36,522 nucleotides of DNA. Source: CAUZEO01 sp963578625 (lineage in GTDB: Bacteria; Verrucomicrobiota; Kiritimatiellia; SLOV01). The stretch lies in contig CAUZEO010000011.1 in NCBI GenBank assembly GCA_963578625.1, forward strand, positions 1-36,522, written 5' to 3'. Positions 8,545 to 17,197 of the stretch are shown piece by piece. A model generated the notes under the pieces. The model was not told the origin of the DNA. It ran no database searches and saw nothing but the letters and a program-made list of their open reading frames with translations. Every line of letters begins with the position of its first letter. The first letter of the stretch is position 1. The position numbers were made by a program, and so were the translations under genes.

Positions 8545-11500
8545 TTATCCAAACGCTTTCTCCGCCTCTTCCGTATACTCCTGTTTGCTTTCCGGCGCTA
8601 CGGTTCTCCAGAGGAGGAACTGTTTTCTGATTTCGTTGAGGAAGCCGCGGTTGATTCTTACCCAGGTGTTGGCCTGGCCGCTGAGGCGGGTGATCCGGAG
8701 GCGAATCTGGAACACGCCGAAGTCCCCGGTCGGTACGGCCATCATGTCGACATCCTGGCTGACGCCCAGGTCGTAGGGTGAAAGCCAGACGCGCATCTTC
8801 AATCGGTACCCTGCGCTGCCGTTCTCTTCGAATTCGGATAGCTCGGTGCTGGTGGTATAGAAGCGTCCCACGGATTGCTCCTCGTACGACGCGAAGTAGT
8901 ACTTGAAGAATACGTAGAGACCCTTCACCTCCTTGCCGCTTACCGTGAAGGGGAAATCGAAATTCCATAGGTCCCCGTCGGGGTCCGGAAGTTTCCATCG
9001 CCGGGTCACGTCGGGCACCGCGAGGCGGGACGCCATTCGGGCGGGATAGAGCGTGGAAAGAAGCACGGTTGCCATGACCACGATGGTTGCGAAGACCGAC
9101 GCAAGCGACGAATAATTGAGGGTTAGACCGGCGAGGCCTCCGGTGAGCGCCAGGACCTTTACGATGACCTGCCCCAGGACGTATCCGGCGATCCCGCCCA
9201 GAATGGCGTACACACATGCCTCTGCGATGAAGAGCGCCCCGATATGGCTGGGCGCGAGTCCGACCGCGCTATAGGTGCCGATCTCCTTCAGGCGCTCGTG
9301 CACGGATCCGCTCATGGTATTGAGAACCATCAGCGCGGCAATGAGCACCGGGACGACGATGTTGCCCATCCCCCCCACCGAGTTGGCTGCAAGAGAGCTG
9401 TAGACCTTCACCTTGTTGTTTTCCCCCACGAACACGGTTACCGCTAGCCGGTCGAGAAATCTCGTCACATGCTCTCCCACGTTGCCGTCGTGGAACACAA
9501 GTGCCACGGATTGAAGAGCGCCGCCCAGGTCCAACAAGGTTTCGTAGGGCACCAGCGCGATATTTTCGGCATCGAGATGCACAAACGTTTGAAGCGGCGC
9601 CCGCCCCTCCAAGTTGCTTACGTCGCTGCTGGCGTTGGACGTCTTACTCAGTGCTCGGTGCCCCAGCATCGAAAAATTCTGCGGGGTTGGCCTTTCGTCA
9701 TCCAGATCCCGGAACTCGTTGAAGCCTTTTGCGCTCACGATGCCGATGACGGTGGCGTGCATGCCCAGTAGATGGACTTTCGCGGACCCGACGTCACCGG
9801 GATCGATTCCCAGTGTTTCGGCCATCGTGTCGGGAAGAATGCAGACCTCTTTTTCCCCCTCTTCGAACCATCTCCCGGCCGTCAGCAATCGATCCAGGTT
9901 GCTCACCTTGGTTTCCTCTGGATCCATCCCGACGAGGCCGAAGGCTCTCACGCGTTGAGTGGGGGTGATCGCCTCGCGCACCGGACGAATCATGATCTGG
10001 ATCCGCGTGAACTTATCGGTGATTCTTCGCGGGGCGAGCCAGCCGCGGCGCGCGATCACCGCCGTCTCCGCGAACTCGCTCTGGATGTGGTCGAGGGCTA
10101 GAAACGGCATGGGCCGCCAGACACGATCCCGGATCAGCGCTCCCTCGTAGGCCGGCACGTTGGTTTGCGGGAGCTGCCGCGGGCGAAGATAGGACTTTAC
10201 CGAGGTAAAAGAGAGCACGGTGAACATCAGCAGGACGATCGCGGTGCAGGTAAGCATCGCGCGCACTTTTCTCCGTCGCATGTTGGAGACCCCCAGGGAG
10301 AAAGCGGTTCCGGTGGCGCTGACCCGGCTGACGTCAGTCTCGTGAATCCTCCCGATTTGCCGTTTGTAGGTACGCATCTGGGCCTCGAACTGGCTGGAAC
10401 TGATGAAGACCACGAAACCGCTGAGCACCAGCACCACGAGTCCGAGGAGGATGACTTCCGAATTTTGAACGATTTGGAAGGCGGGGTGCACAAGCCGGAG
10501 AACGAGATAGGTCGCAAAGAAGATCGCCGTGAACGCCATGATTCGATGCGACAGCTGGCTGTACGAGAAAAACAGGCGTTCGCAAAAGAAGGCGAAGGGA
10601 ATCATGAGCGCCATGTAGAAGATGATCCCCTTGATCACGTCGTCGGCGGTGGCGGTCACATCGGGGTACGCCCGGGATTCGATACCCAGGCCCCGTCGCG
10701 CGTAGGTGATGAAGCGATCCCACTGCTTACCTTCGGCCGCGGTTGTAGCGCTTTCCAATGCTTCACCGGCGGCGGCGTGGAGGCGTTCGAGGCGTGCGTT
10801 GTCGATCCCGTAACTTTTGATCACACTCATTCGGTATGCATCCAGAAAGTGCATGTCGCGCAGGGCCTGGTAGGGTATGTTGACAATCAGGCGATCGTCG
10901 CCTAGTGGATAACCGAACCCTTCGGAATCCGCCTGGGTTTTCGCGGACGGCGCGTTGAGGAGCAGCATTCTCTGTCCCAGAACGTCCGCCGATACGCCGA
11001 TCTTCATGCGCACGCCGGGTTTGGTGAAAACCGTTGCGTAGGGGGATGAATCCGAGCTTCGCAGAGACGGGTCGGGGATAGGGATCGAGTACCCGTATGC
11101 GAAGGGTTCCACGTTGCCCGCGTCATACAGCAGAAGCTTGTCCATCGAGATCAAGTAGCGCGGGTCCACGATATCATAGAGGTCCGTGGCACGGCATTTG
11201 AAGAGGACGGCGCTGCGCTCCTTCTCTGCCGCGTCAAATTTGAAATCGACCGGGAACTGCTGGATCCCCTCGAGCCCTTCATCCAGGGCCATGACGATAT
11301 CGCCCGTATCCGGATCGAGACCGAATCCGGTCGTGTAATGAAAGTCTCCCACCGCGCTCAAACTTGTAAATCGCCCATCGTCCTCCGCCAGCGAGAGGCG
11401 GGTGGTTCGCACCGCCAATCTCGACGACGAGTGCGACTTGGTGTTCAGTCTCCCTGCCGATAGAATTCCGAGCCCGCCCGGAACGGGCTGATCCGGGACA

Positions 11501-13026
11501 AAGCTCTTGGTGGGATCGAACGTCACGATGCGTCCATGGAAGATCCGCAATTCATCTTCCCCCATTTTGGGGATCTGGAGAAATCGGTCGTCCCGCGCCC
11601 CCGCCTGCAGCGCCCCGGCCAGAAACCGGACCTGCCGGGTCAACGAAGGCACTTGAACCTCGTCCGCCGTATCCAGTGGCGAATCGAATGGAGACCGGGG
11701 ATCCTGAATGGTTACCAGGTTGACCGCGGGTGTGGCGCAATCCAGCGCCCGCTTGCAGTCCAGGCTTATGAGTTCGGGAATATACGTTTGCCAGGATCCG
11801 CCCTTTTGAGGCAGCACGAGATTCAGATAGATATCTTCCGGTTGGCGACCGAGCGAATCGCTCATCTCTTCGGCCAGCGAGCGAAAGATTGTCGCATGAC
11901 GCAAGAAACCCTGCGCGTAAAGGTTCCTCCCGCTTCTACTATTGCCTTCGTAGTCATTGGCCACCATCCCGACGGTGTCGTTGCGACTCGTCAGATCCAG
12001 GCAGACCATGAGGTCGAGGTCGATGGGGTGCGCAATCCGGCTCCGGTACGGCTCGCGCTTCCTGCAATGGCGCAACATGAAATCGTTGATGCCGGCGTGA
12101 TAGAGGAAGTGGCCGGATGTTGCGAGAAACAGGACGTTGCACGGAGGCGGGTCCTCTTTCATCACCCGCGCCAGCTCCATCATGGCGGCTATTCCGCATG
12201 CCATCTCTCCCCCCGGCGCCAGCGACGGAACCACCGACATGGAGTCGTAGTAAGACTCAATGCAGAGCGTGCGATCAGGATCCGTCCCCTCCAGCAGAAT
12301 CCGGAGATTCGTGGCTTTCGCCTTCTTCCACGGCATTCGGCAGCGAACCCTGACATTTTTTCCGAACCCGTCTCGCGCAAACGATTCGTAATCATCTTTC
12401 TGGATCCAGAATCGGGGCACGTTCAGCGGGGCTTCAGCGAACTTGGCTTCGGCCTGCCGGCGCGTGGTGGTAGCGGGTTCGACGAAGACAACGGCCCGCG
12501 CCCCCAGCATCGCCGCATTGAGCCACCGGGTGTCGGAGTTGAACGATATGAAAATGACGTTGTTGGAGATCGTTTTCCCATTGAAATCGGCCCAGTGGCC
12601 TTGCCCTCCATCGACGGCAGTGGCGACGACGCCATCCAGGGGGAGTTGCGATGTTCTGACAAGGTTGGGCCACAGGGCGTGGAGCGGGTACCGTTTGCCC
12701 GTCTCGGTGACTTCAAGAGACGAACCTTCGTCGACGGGAACCGTTACCTCGAAAACATCCTCCTTGATGCCGGTGTATCCGAGACGCTGAAATTCCTCGC
12801 GAAGATACGCGGTTGCCTTGTCGTGGCCGGGATAGCCGGGAATGCGCGAACCGAATGAGGCAAGTTTTTCGATGTGCCTGGCGAGTGCGGTCTCGTCGAT
12901 TTCGGGGATGTCGATCCCGAAAGACATCAGCGTACCGAAGAGCAACAGGCCCGGCACGGCTGTCCATTTCATTGGAAACATTCGGCGTCGTGACGTCCGA
13001 CCAAAGTCTTTCGCCCGATTATTCAT
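8545..13026 (-). CDS. M28-like (probably inactive) peptidase domain fused to an FtsX permease
   Basis: A 1493-residue fusion. After a signal or anchor segment (residues ~18-37) comes an M28 zinc-peptidase-like region (~40-480) with a PA-like insert around 120-230. The metal-binding positions are changed. The usual AHYDS is ESYYDS (257-262), the bridging aspartate position reads PGGEMACG (271-278), and the catalytic glutamate pair is TSGHF (303-307), so catalysis is probably lost. A beta-rich extracytoplasmic region (~490-790) and a cluster of membrane helices (~800-880) follow. The FtsX unit begins near 905, with the coupling motif ERLKEIGTYSAVG at 1244-1256 and YPARMASRLAVPDV near 1327-1340. 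A 155-residue cytoplasmic tail without recognised similarity ends the protein. The start codon lies inside the end of the TPR gene (8-nt overlap). I infer a large ABC permease subunit carrying a binding domain. Confidence 0.88.
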   Translation of the reverse strand: MNNRAKDFGRTSRRRMFPMKWTAVPGLLLFGTLMSFGIDIPEIDETALARHIEKLASFGSRIPGYPGHDKATAYLREEFQRLGYTGIKEDVFEVTVPVDEGSSLEVTETGKRYPLHALWPNLVRTSQLPLDGVVATAVDGGQGHWADFNGKTISNNVIFISFNSDTRWLNAAMLGARAVVFVEPATTTRRQAEAKFAEAPLNVPRFWIQKDDYESFARDGFGKNVRVRCRMPWKKAKATNLRILLEGTDPDRTLCIESYYDSMSVVPSLAPGGEMACGIAAMMELARVMKEDPPPCNVLFLATSGHFLYHAGINDFMLRHCRKREPYRSRIAHPIDLDLMVCLDLTSRNDTVGMVANDYEGNSRSGRNLYAQGFLRHATIFRSLAEEMSDSLGRQPEDIYLNLVLPQKGGSWQTYIPELISLDCKRALDCATPAVNLVTIQDPRSPFDSPLDTADEVQVPSLTRQVRFLAGALQAGARDDRFLQIPKMGEDELRIFHGRIVTFDPTKSFVPDQPVPGGLGILSAGRLNTKSHSSSRLAVRTTRLSLAEDDGRFTSLSAVGDFHYTTGFGLDPDTGDIVMALDEGLEGIQQFPVDFKFDAAEKERSAVLFKCRATDLYDIVDPRYLISMDKLLLYDAGNVEPFAYGYSIPIPDPSLRSSDSSPYATVFTKPGVRMKIGVSADVLGQRMLLLNAPSAKTQADSEGFGYPLGDDRLIVNIPYQALRDMHFLDAYRMSVIKSYGIDNARLERLHAAAGEALESATTAAEGKQWDRFITYARRGLGIESRAYPDVTATADDVIKGIIFYMALMIPFAFFCERLFFSYSQLSHRIMAFTAIFFATYLVLRLVHPAFQIVQNSEVILLGLVVLVLSGFVVFISSSQFEAQMRTYKRQIGRIHETDVSRVSATGTAFSLGVSNMRRRKVRAMLTCTAIVLLMFTVLSFTSVKSYLRPRQLPQTNVPAYEGALIRDRVWRPMPFLALDHIQSEFAETAVIARRGWLAPRRITDKFTRIQIMIRPVREAITPTQRVRAFGLVGMDPEETKVSNLDRLLTAGRWFEEGEKEVCILPDTMAETLGIDPGDVGSAKVHLLGMHATVIGIVSAKGFNEFRDLDDERPTPQNFSMLGHRALSKTSNASSDVSNLEGRAPLQTFVHLDAENIALVPYETLLDLGGALQSVALVFHDGNVGEHVTRFLDRLAVTVFVGENNKVKVYSSLAANSVGGMGNIVVPVLIAALMVLNTMSGSVHERLKEIGTYSAVGLAPSHIGALFIAEACVYAILGGIAGYVLGQVIVKVLALTGGLAGLTLNYSSLASVFATIVVMATVLLSTLYPARMASRLAVPDVTRRWKLPDPDGDLWNFDFPFTVSGKEVKGLYVFFKYYFASYEEQSVGRFYTTSTELSEFEENGSAGYRLKMRVWLSPYDLGVSQDVDMMAVPTGDFGVFQIRLRITRLSGQANTWVRINRGFLNEIRKQFLLWRTVAPESKQEYTEEAEKAFG

Positions 13027-13636
13027 ACTGCCTCTGAATCCTCGCCAGCAGTTTTTTAGAGAGTTCCATATCCCGGTCCAGCACTTCTGCCCATGCTTCG
13101 GGAGTCACTGGATCTACGTTGAGTTCGCGGATAAACTCGGCGCGCGCTTCATCCTCGCGGCCCATTTGCTGAAAAATAGCGCCTTTCAGAAAGTGAACCT
13201 CGCTGTGCATGGGACTTCGTTCCAGTACTTCGTCGAGACAGGCAAGCGCTTCGTCATGCCGCTGCTGCATGTAGTAAAGAAGTCCGAGGTTGTATTGAAA
13301 CGATGTGATCCGGGGAGAGCGGGCAATCCCGTTCTGCAGCAATTTTTCCGCTTCCTCAAACCGGCTCTCGTTCAGGTAGAGAATGACGAGCCGGTTCCGC
13401 GCACTTGCCCGATCGGGGTCGGCTGCCAGAATCTCCCTCCAGACCTCCTCCGCGCAATCCGCCTCTCCCGCGCGGAAGCACCGGTCCCCTTTGGCCTCCA
13501 ATCGTGCCAGTGCCCAGCCCGATTGCAGTTCAGGCAACGCCAGCAGAAACAGAACGCCAAGTGCCAATACTCCGCCAAGGAGCACGCAGCAAACAGTGCG
13601 ACGATTCAAAAAAAAGGATTTCAAATACCCACTCAC
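13019..13636 (-). CDS. Membrane-anchored TPR protein
   Basis: A 205-residue protein with a short basic N-terminus, one membrane segment (about residues 14-35) and then three to four tetratricopeptide repeats (about 45-185). Consensus residues are visible in YNLGLLYYMQQRHDEALACL and FLKGAIFQQMGREDEARAEF. TPR arrays mediate protein-protein contacts; the topology places them probably on the periplasmic side. The gene starts 41 nt after the DUF6785-type gene and overlaps the M28-like/FtsX gene by 8 nt (TATGAATAA contains both the next ATG and this stop). That implies translational coupling to the fusion and suggests it is an assembly partner or adaptor of that permease. No enzymatic motif is present. 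Confidence 0.88.
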   Translation of the reverse strand: MSGYLKSFFLNRRTVCCVLLGGVLALGVLFLLALPELQSGWALARLEAKGDRCFRAGEADCAEEVWREILAADPDRASARNRLVILYLNESRFEEAEKLLQNGIARSPRITSFQYNLGLLYYMQQRHDEALACLDEVLERSPMHSEVHFLKGAIFQQMGREDEARAEFIRELNVDPVTPEAWAEVLDRDMELSKKLLARIQRQYE

Positions 13637-13677
13637 AAGAAACTAAAACGCTTTATTCTCCGAATCCCAAATCCCGC

Positions 13678-15612
13678 TCAAACCCAAAACACGTTGTTCC
13701 CCGAAGTTCCGGTGATCAGATCAACCACAAACCAGAACGCGGCGGCGCTGTACTGACCCATCACCATCCCGAGGAAGAAGGGAACCGCTTTTCGATAGGC
13801 CTGGGGTCCTCCGTAGCGAAGGATCGAGGCCTTACACAGCCACGCGAGAAAGACACTCAGCCAAATAATGTTCATGATCCATGTACTTCCGATGGCGAAG
13901 CCGATTGGATGAAGACTGAACCAGGAGAAACTTGCCCGCAGGATCGACAGGACGACGGTGACGACGGCGCCGCTGGTCATCAGTCCGTATCCCGCGAGGT
14001 TGGGTGGGCTCGGCTCTTTCGACCATTCAGCCATCAGCCGAAAGGGCGCGCGCGGTCCGCCGTCGAAAAACCACGATTCCAGGGTGATGCCCCCCCGCGT
14101 ATAGGCCAGGTATAGGCAGATGGAAATGGAAAGAACGAAGCTGATGGCGAGCGCGAGCGTCATCGCCCAGAAAACGGCATGCCGCCGGGCCGGTGGGCAC
14201 CGTTCCGTCATCTTCAGGCCCTGGGCCGCCTCCGCCATCGGGAAAATCCGGATATCGGCGCACCACACGTACATCAGCGCCAGGGCCATGAGTCCCGCGG
14301 CGCCGAGCAGGTTGACGCCAAGCATGCTGACGACAACCGTTGGCGCAATCATGGCGGCGACGGCGGTGGGCAAACCGCCCTCGCTTACGATGCGGGTGAG
14401 TCCAAGGAAGAGAAGGTACGCCAGGAAGAGGTAGAGGGGCACGATCAGCGGATGGAGGCCCACTCGACTCAGCCATATCCACATAATGGCGACCGACACC
14501 ATGCTTCCAATCACGGCAGTGCGATAGGAAAGAATTTCCTGGGAGTCATCCACCTCGGTTGGGCTTCTGAGTCCGAATGCGCGGCCCACGACATCGCGCA
14601 GATGTTGCCGGGCATTGAAGAGCCCGCCGAGCACAAACGCCGCGATTGCGCCCATGCCGAGAAAGGCAAAGATGGGGTTTCTTGTACCGTAGATTCCAAG
14701 ATTCGCATCGAGCTGCAGTCCACTTACGTTGAAGAATCCGACGATGCATAGGAATACCAGATTGAAAAACCAGAGACTGAACGAGAGATCTTTGTTGATC
14801 AGGAATGTCAGCCCAAGCACCGGGAAGCTGAGATAAAACGTTAACTGCGTGGTGCGGCGGAAGATCATGATATCTTTACTCAACTCTAGGAGAGGAAACG
14901 CGTCCCAGTACGAATTCAGGGCCTTGATGCTGGTGATGCCAAAGACGATGGCGAACGCAATCCACATCCCGGAGTTCCTGAAGAAAGGTCCAAGCAGCTT
15001 TCCTTTTTCCGGAGGCTCCGCCATGGCGATGGGCAGTACGGTGAGCGGGAAGATCAGGTGTTCGCGTTCCACCCACTGCTTTCGAAGAATCACCATGATG
15101 GCGATCATGAGGAAATACGCCGGCACCAGGAGGACCAGCCAGCCAAGCAGAGGCTTGATCCACTGTCCCCAGGGAATGCTCTCGCCTTCCTCCAGACCGA
15201 CGTAGAACTTTCTACCGGTTTCCGCGTCAGGAATCAGCCAGCCGGGCAGGTAGGGGTGGACCAGTTCGTCCCATCGGTTCTCTGGTGACCCGAAGTGGTG
15301 TGGAGCCGCCATGATGGTGCAGAGGTGGGCCCCGAGCCCCATGGTGGTGATGGAACTGCACATGATCAGCATCGTGTACACCACCATGAGCTCGGGGCGG
15401 GTCAGCGCGGCATCTGGAGACGCGGCGCGCGCTGCCGTGTTCAACACGAAAACCAGAATAAAAAACAAAAAAATCCCGATCACGGGGAAGAAATCGATCG
15501 CGAGGTAGGACGCGCGCACAATATTCAGGGACACATGCGCCATCACTGGAATCAGACAGCACAACAAGCTGCCCACCCCAATCGATCGAAGTAGTGAGAA
15601 TCGCTCCTTCAT
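13678..15612 (-). CDS. DUF6785/DUF6784 family membrane protein
   Basis: A 644-residue polytopic membrane protein of the DUF6785 (N-terminal) plus DUF6784 (C-terminal) type. The C-terminal block HPIGFAIGSTWIMNIIW followed by an ILRYGG-containing helix and FFLGMVMGQY is characteristic. A long loop with HHFGSPENRWDELVHPYLP lies near residues 105-140. The family resembles OPT-type transporters but has no proven function. This is the first gene of the minus-strand series: it is followed after 41 nt by the TPR gene and then by the M28-like/FtsX fusion. Upstream and divergent is a decayed RDD gene. I infer a transporter or envelope-assembly role together with the downstream ABC components. Family call is firm; function is unknown. 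Confidence 0.88.
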   Translation of the reverse strand: MKERFSLLRSIGVGSLLCCLIPVMAHVSLNIVRASYLAIDFFPVIGIFLFFILVFVLNTAARAASPDAALTRPELMVVYTMLIMCSSITTMGLGAHLCTIMAAPHHFGSPENRWDELVHPYLPGWLIPDAETGRKFYVGLEEGESIPWGQWIKPLLGWLVLLVPAYFLMIAIMVILRKQWVEREHLIFPLTVLPIAMAEPPEKGKLLGPFFRNSGMWIAFAIVFGITSIKALNSYWDAFPLLELSKDIMIFRRTTQLTFYLSFPVLGLTFLINKDLSFSLWFFNLVFLCIVGFFNVSGLQLDANLGIYGTRNPIFAFLGMGAIAAFVLGGLFNARQHLRDVVGRAFGLRSPTEVDDSQEILSYRTAVIGSMVSVAIMWIWLSRVGLHPLIVPLYLFLAYLLFLGLTRIVSEGGLPTAVAAMIAPTVVVSMLGVNLLGAAGLMALALMYVWCADIRIFPMAEAAQGLKMTERCPPARRHAVFWAMTLALAISFVLSISICLYLAYTRGGITLESWFFDGGPRAPFRLMAEWSKEPSPPNLAGYGLMTSGAVVTVVLSILRASFSWFSLHPIGFAIGSTWIMNIIWLSVFLAWLCKASILRYGGPQAYRKAVPFFLGMVMGQYSAAAFWFVVDLITGTSGNNVFWV

Positions 15613-15806
15613 TGCCTACCAATCGATACCTTCCAACAGTGAGCGTGACAAGCTTTCCATGGGACGGGGGAGTGTTTCAGCAGTTGGAATTCAGATTCAA
15701 AATCGGTTCTGCTCTGTATCTTTTGGATTTTTTCGTGCAGTCTATCCCTGCTGTGCTGAGCCATCTTGCCGCGAAGGGGCGGGGCTCGGAGGCGGCACCC
15801 TCGTCG

Positions 15807-16122
15807 ATGGATGAGTTCGACAGAGTCGAGACGCCGGAGAACGTCATGCTGAAACGACGGCTGGCGGGCATTGGTTCCCGGACCATTGCGAGCCTGATCG
15901 ATAATTTCCTTATCCTGGCCGTGATCTAATGGGGATTGAGTCTGTTTGGGGTTCTGACATTTCTGGTTGACCCATTCTCCGACACATCAATGTGGGGGCT
16001 GGCGGTACTCATTTTTTTTGCGTTTCTCCTGTCCTGGGGGTATTTCGATTTCTTCGAGTGGACGATGAACGGCCAAAGCCCGGGAAAGCGCAGTCAAAAA
16101 CTTCGAGTCGTTAAAATAGGTG
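15807..16122 (+). pseudogene. RDD-family membrane protein, disrupted
   Basis: From ATG 15807 the frame reads MDEFDRVETPENV and then LAGIGSRTIASLIDNF, the classic start of an RDD-domain membrane protein. An in-frame TAA at 15927-15929 interrupts the first membrane helix. The same frame continues (WGLSLFGVLTFLV) through a second hydrophobic stretch and the RDD motif WTMNGQSPGKRSQKLRVVKI. It then loses similarity at about 16120, where a DUF58 fragment on the other strand ends. The C-terminal third of the RDD domain is missing. One nonsense codon and a 3' truncation together point to a pseudogene. RDD proteins often sit beside MoxR/DUF58 genes, and the neighbours here fit that. Confidence 0.75.
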
Positions 16123-16630
16123 GCGGATCACGACGCTCAGCGAGCGTTGCCGCATCCATTCCAGCGCTTCCTCGCGGGCGGCCAGGACATCGGTCGCGGC
16201 GGTGCGAAAATAGGGGTCGACTTCGGTCATCGGTTTTCGAACCACATCATTGAGTTCCGGGTTGGACAGGGTGACGGCCACGGGCAGATGAAAACGGGCG
16301 AATCGGATTAAATACGCGATGATGTCATTGTTTTCCTCGCGGTCCACGATGTCGGTAAGCAGGCAGACGAGGCTCCGCTTCCGGTTTTTCAGATTCAAAA
16401 AACGGTAGGCCTGCCTGTAGTTGGATTCAGAGAGTTTTGGTCCCCGTTGGTACAGGGCGCGCGCGCCCCGATCGATATTTTTCACGTCTCTCACGGGCGG
16501 AAGATCGCTGTCGATCGTGTCACCGAAGGCGAGGAGGCTGAACCAGTGTCCGACTGCCGGAGCGCGACGTAGCCCAACATCAATGCGGCATTGATCAAGT
16601 AATCGAGTCTGCTGATTCCCTCGAACTCCC
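16111..16630 (-). pseudogene. DUF58-family protein fragment, frameshifted and truncated
   Basis: The minus strand from about 16630 encodes EFEGISRLDYLINAALMLGY, a typical internal DUF58 segment. Near 16540-16552 the frame shifts by one base: the codons then give FSLLAFGDTIDSDLPPVRD and continue into RSLVCLLTDIVD, the second conserved DUF58 block. The frame ends at 16111 with a short unrelated tail just past the point where the neighbouring RDD frame loses similarity. DUF58 proteins usually have about 300-430 residues; the N-terminal half and the C-terminal end are missing here. DUF58 proteins commonly act with MoxR ATPases; no MoxR gene is in the window. Confidence 0.75.
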
Positions 16631-16635
16631 CGGCC

Positions 16636-17145
16636 GTCGCGCGCCCCGGATCGTCTGCCCCTCCTGGACCATGCAGGGCACGGTAAGTGCGAACATCAGC
16701 TACCAGATGACGCCCGGGACAACAAAAAGCAGCATGCCGAATCCGACGATAAGAGTCACCAGGATGGAGGCGCCAACAAGCCGCCAGATCATTGGCAGCA
16801 CGAATCGACAGGGGAATCGCGCATGGAAACCGATTCGCCCAGGTAGGCGCCGCCCACGCAGCGAAACAGGGCCGCCTGGCTAAACTGCTGACCCACCAAC
16901 GCAATCAGTATTCCGATGATGTAGACGACGATGCCGATGATGGGAAAGGCGCCGTTGGCGGTACCCGCGCTCGACATGATGACCGACATGCCCGCCGTAC
17001 TCAGCAGTGCAACCGGGATGTAAATGATAGCCACGATGGCGAGGACCCGGGTGAAGTTGTCCTTGTAGATGCGGAATGTGCAGTCAAGGATCTCGCCCAC
17101 CGACATGGGTTCCGATCTGTACGGCTGACTTCCGGCCTCGTTCAC
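16636..17145 (-). pseudogene. Multi-pass membrane protein, disrupted (MoxR/DUF58-neighbourhood type)
   Basis: The first ~110 codons from ATG 17145 are intact: MSVGEILDCTFRIYKDNF is followed by two hydrophobic helices. This resembles glycerophosphodiester-phosphodiesterase-type membrane domains and similar proteins encoded beside DUF4129/DUF58 genes. Near 16805-16815 the frame shifts. The continuation in another frame is clear (RFVLPMIWRLVGASILVTLI), with a further hydrophobic helix ending FVVPGVIW, an in-frame TAG at 16700-16702, and then LMFALTVPCMVQEGQTIRGA. After about 16636 the sequence switches to the DUF58 fragment. A frameshift, a nonsense codon and a 3' junction indicate decay. Confidence 0.65.
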
Positions 17146-17197
17146 GGTCCGCTTTCCTCCCGATTGCGCTGGATTGTTGTCAGGCTCAGGTGACAGC

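Noticed and set aside
8267..8552. CRISPR array suggested by repeated AATGAC/GTCATT units
   Set aside because: Units are only 6-9 bp, irregularly spaced and inverted between the two ends; no spacers of constant length and no cas genes.
11536..12858. 440-codon plus-strand frame opposite the M28-like domain
   Set aside because: No recognisable family or ribosome site; antisense shadow of the real fusion gene.
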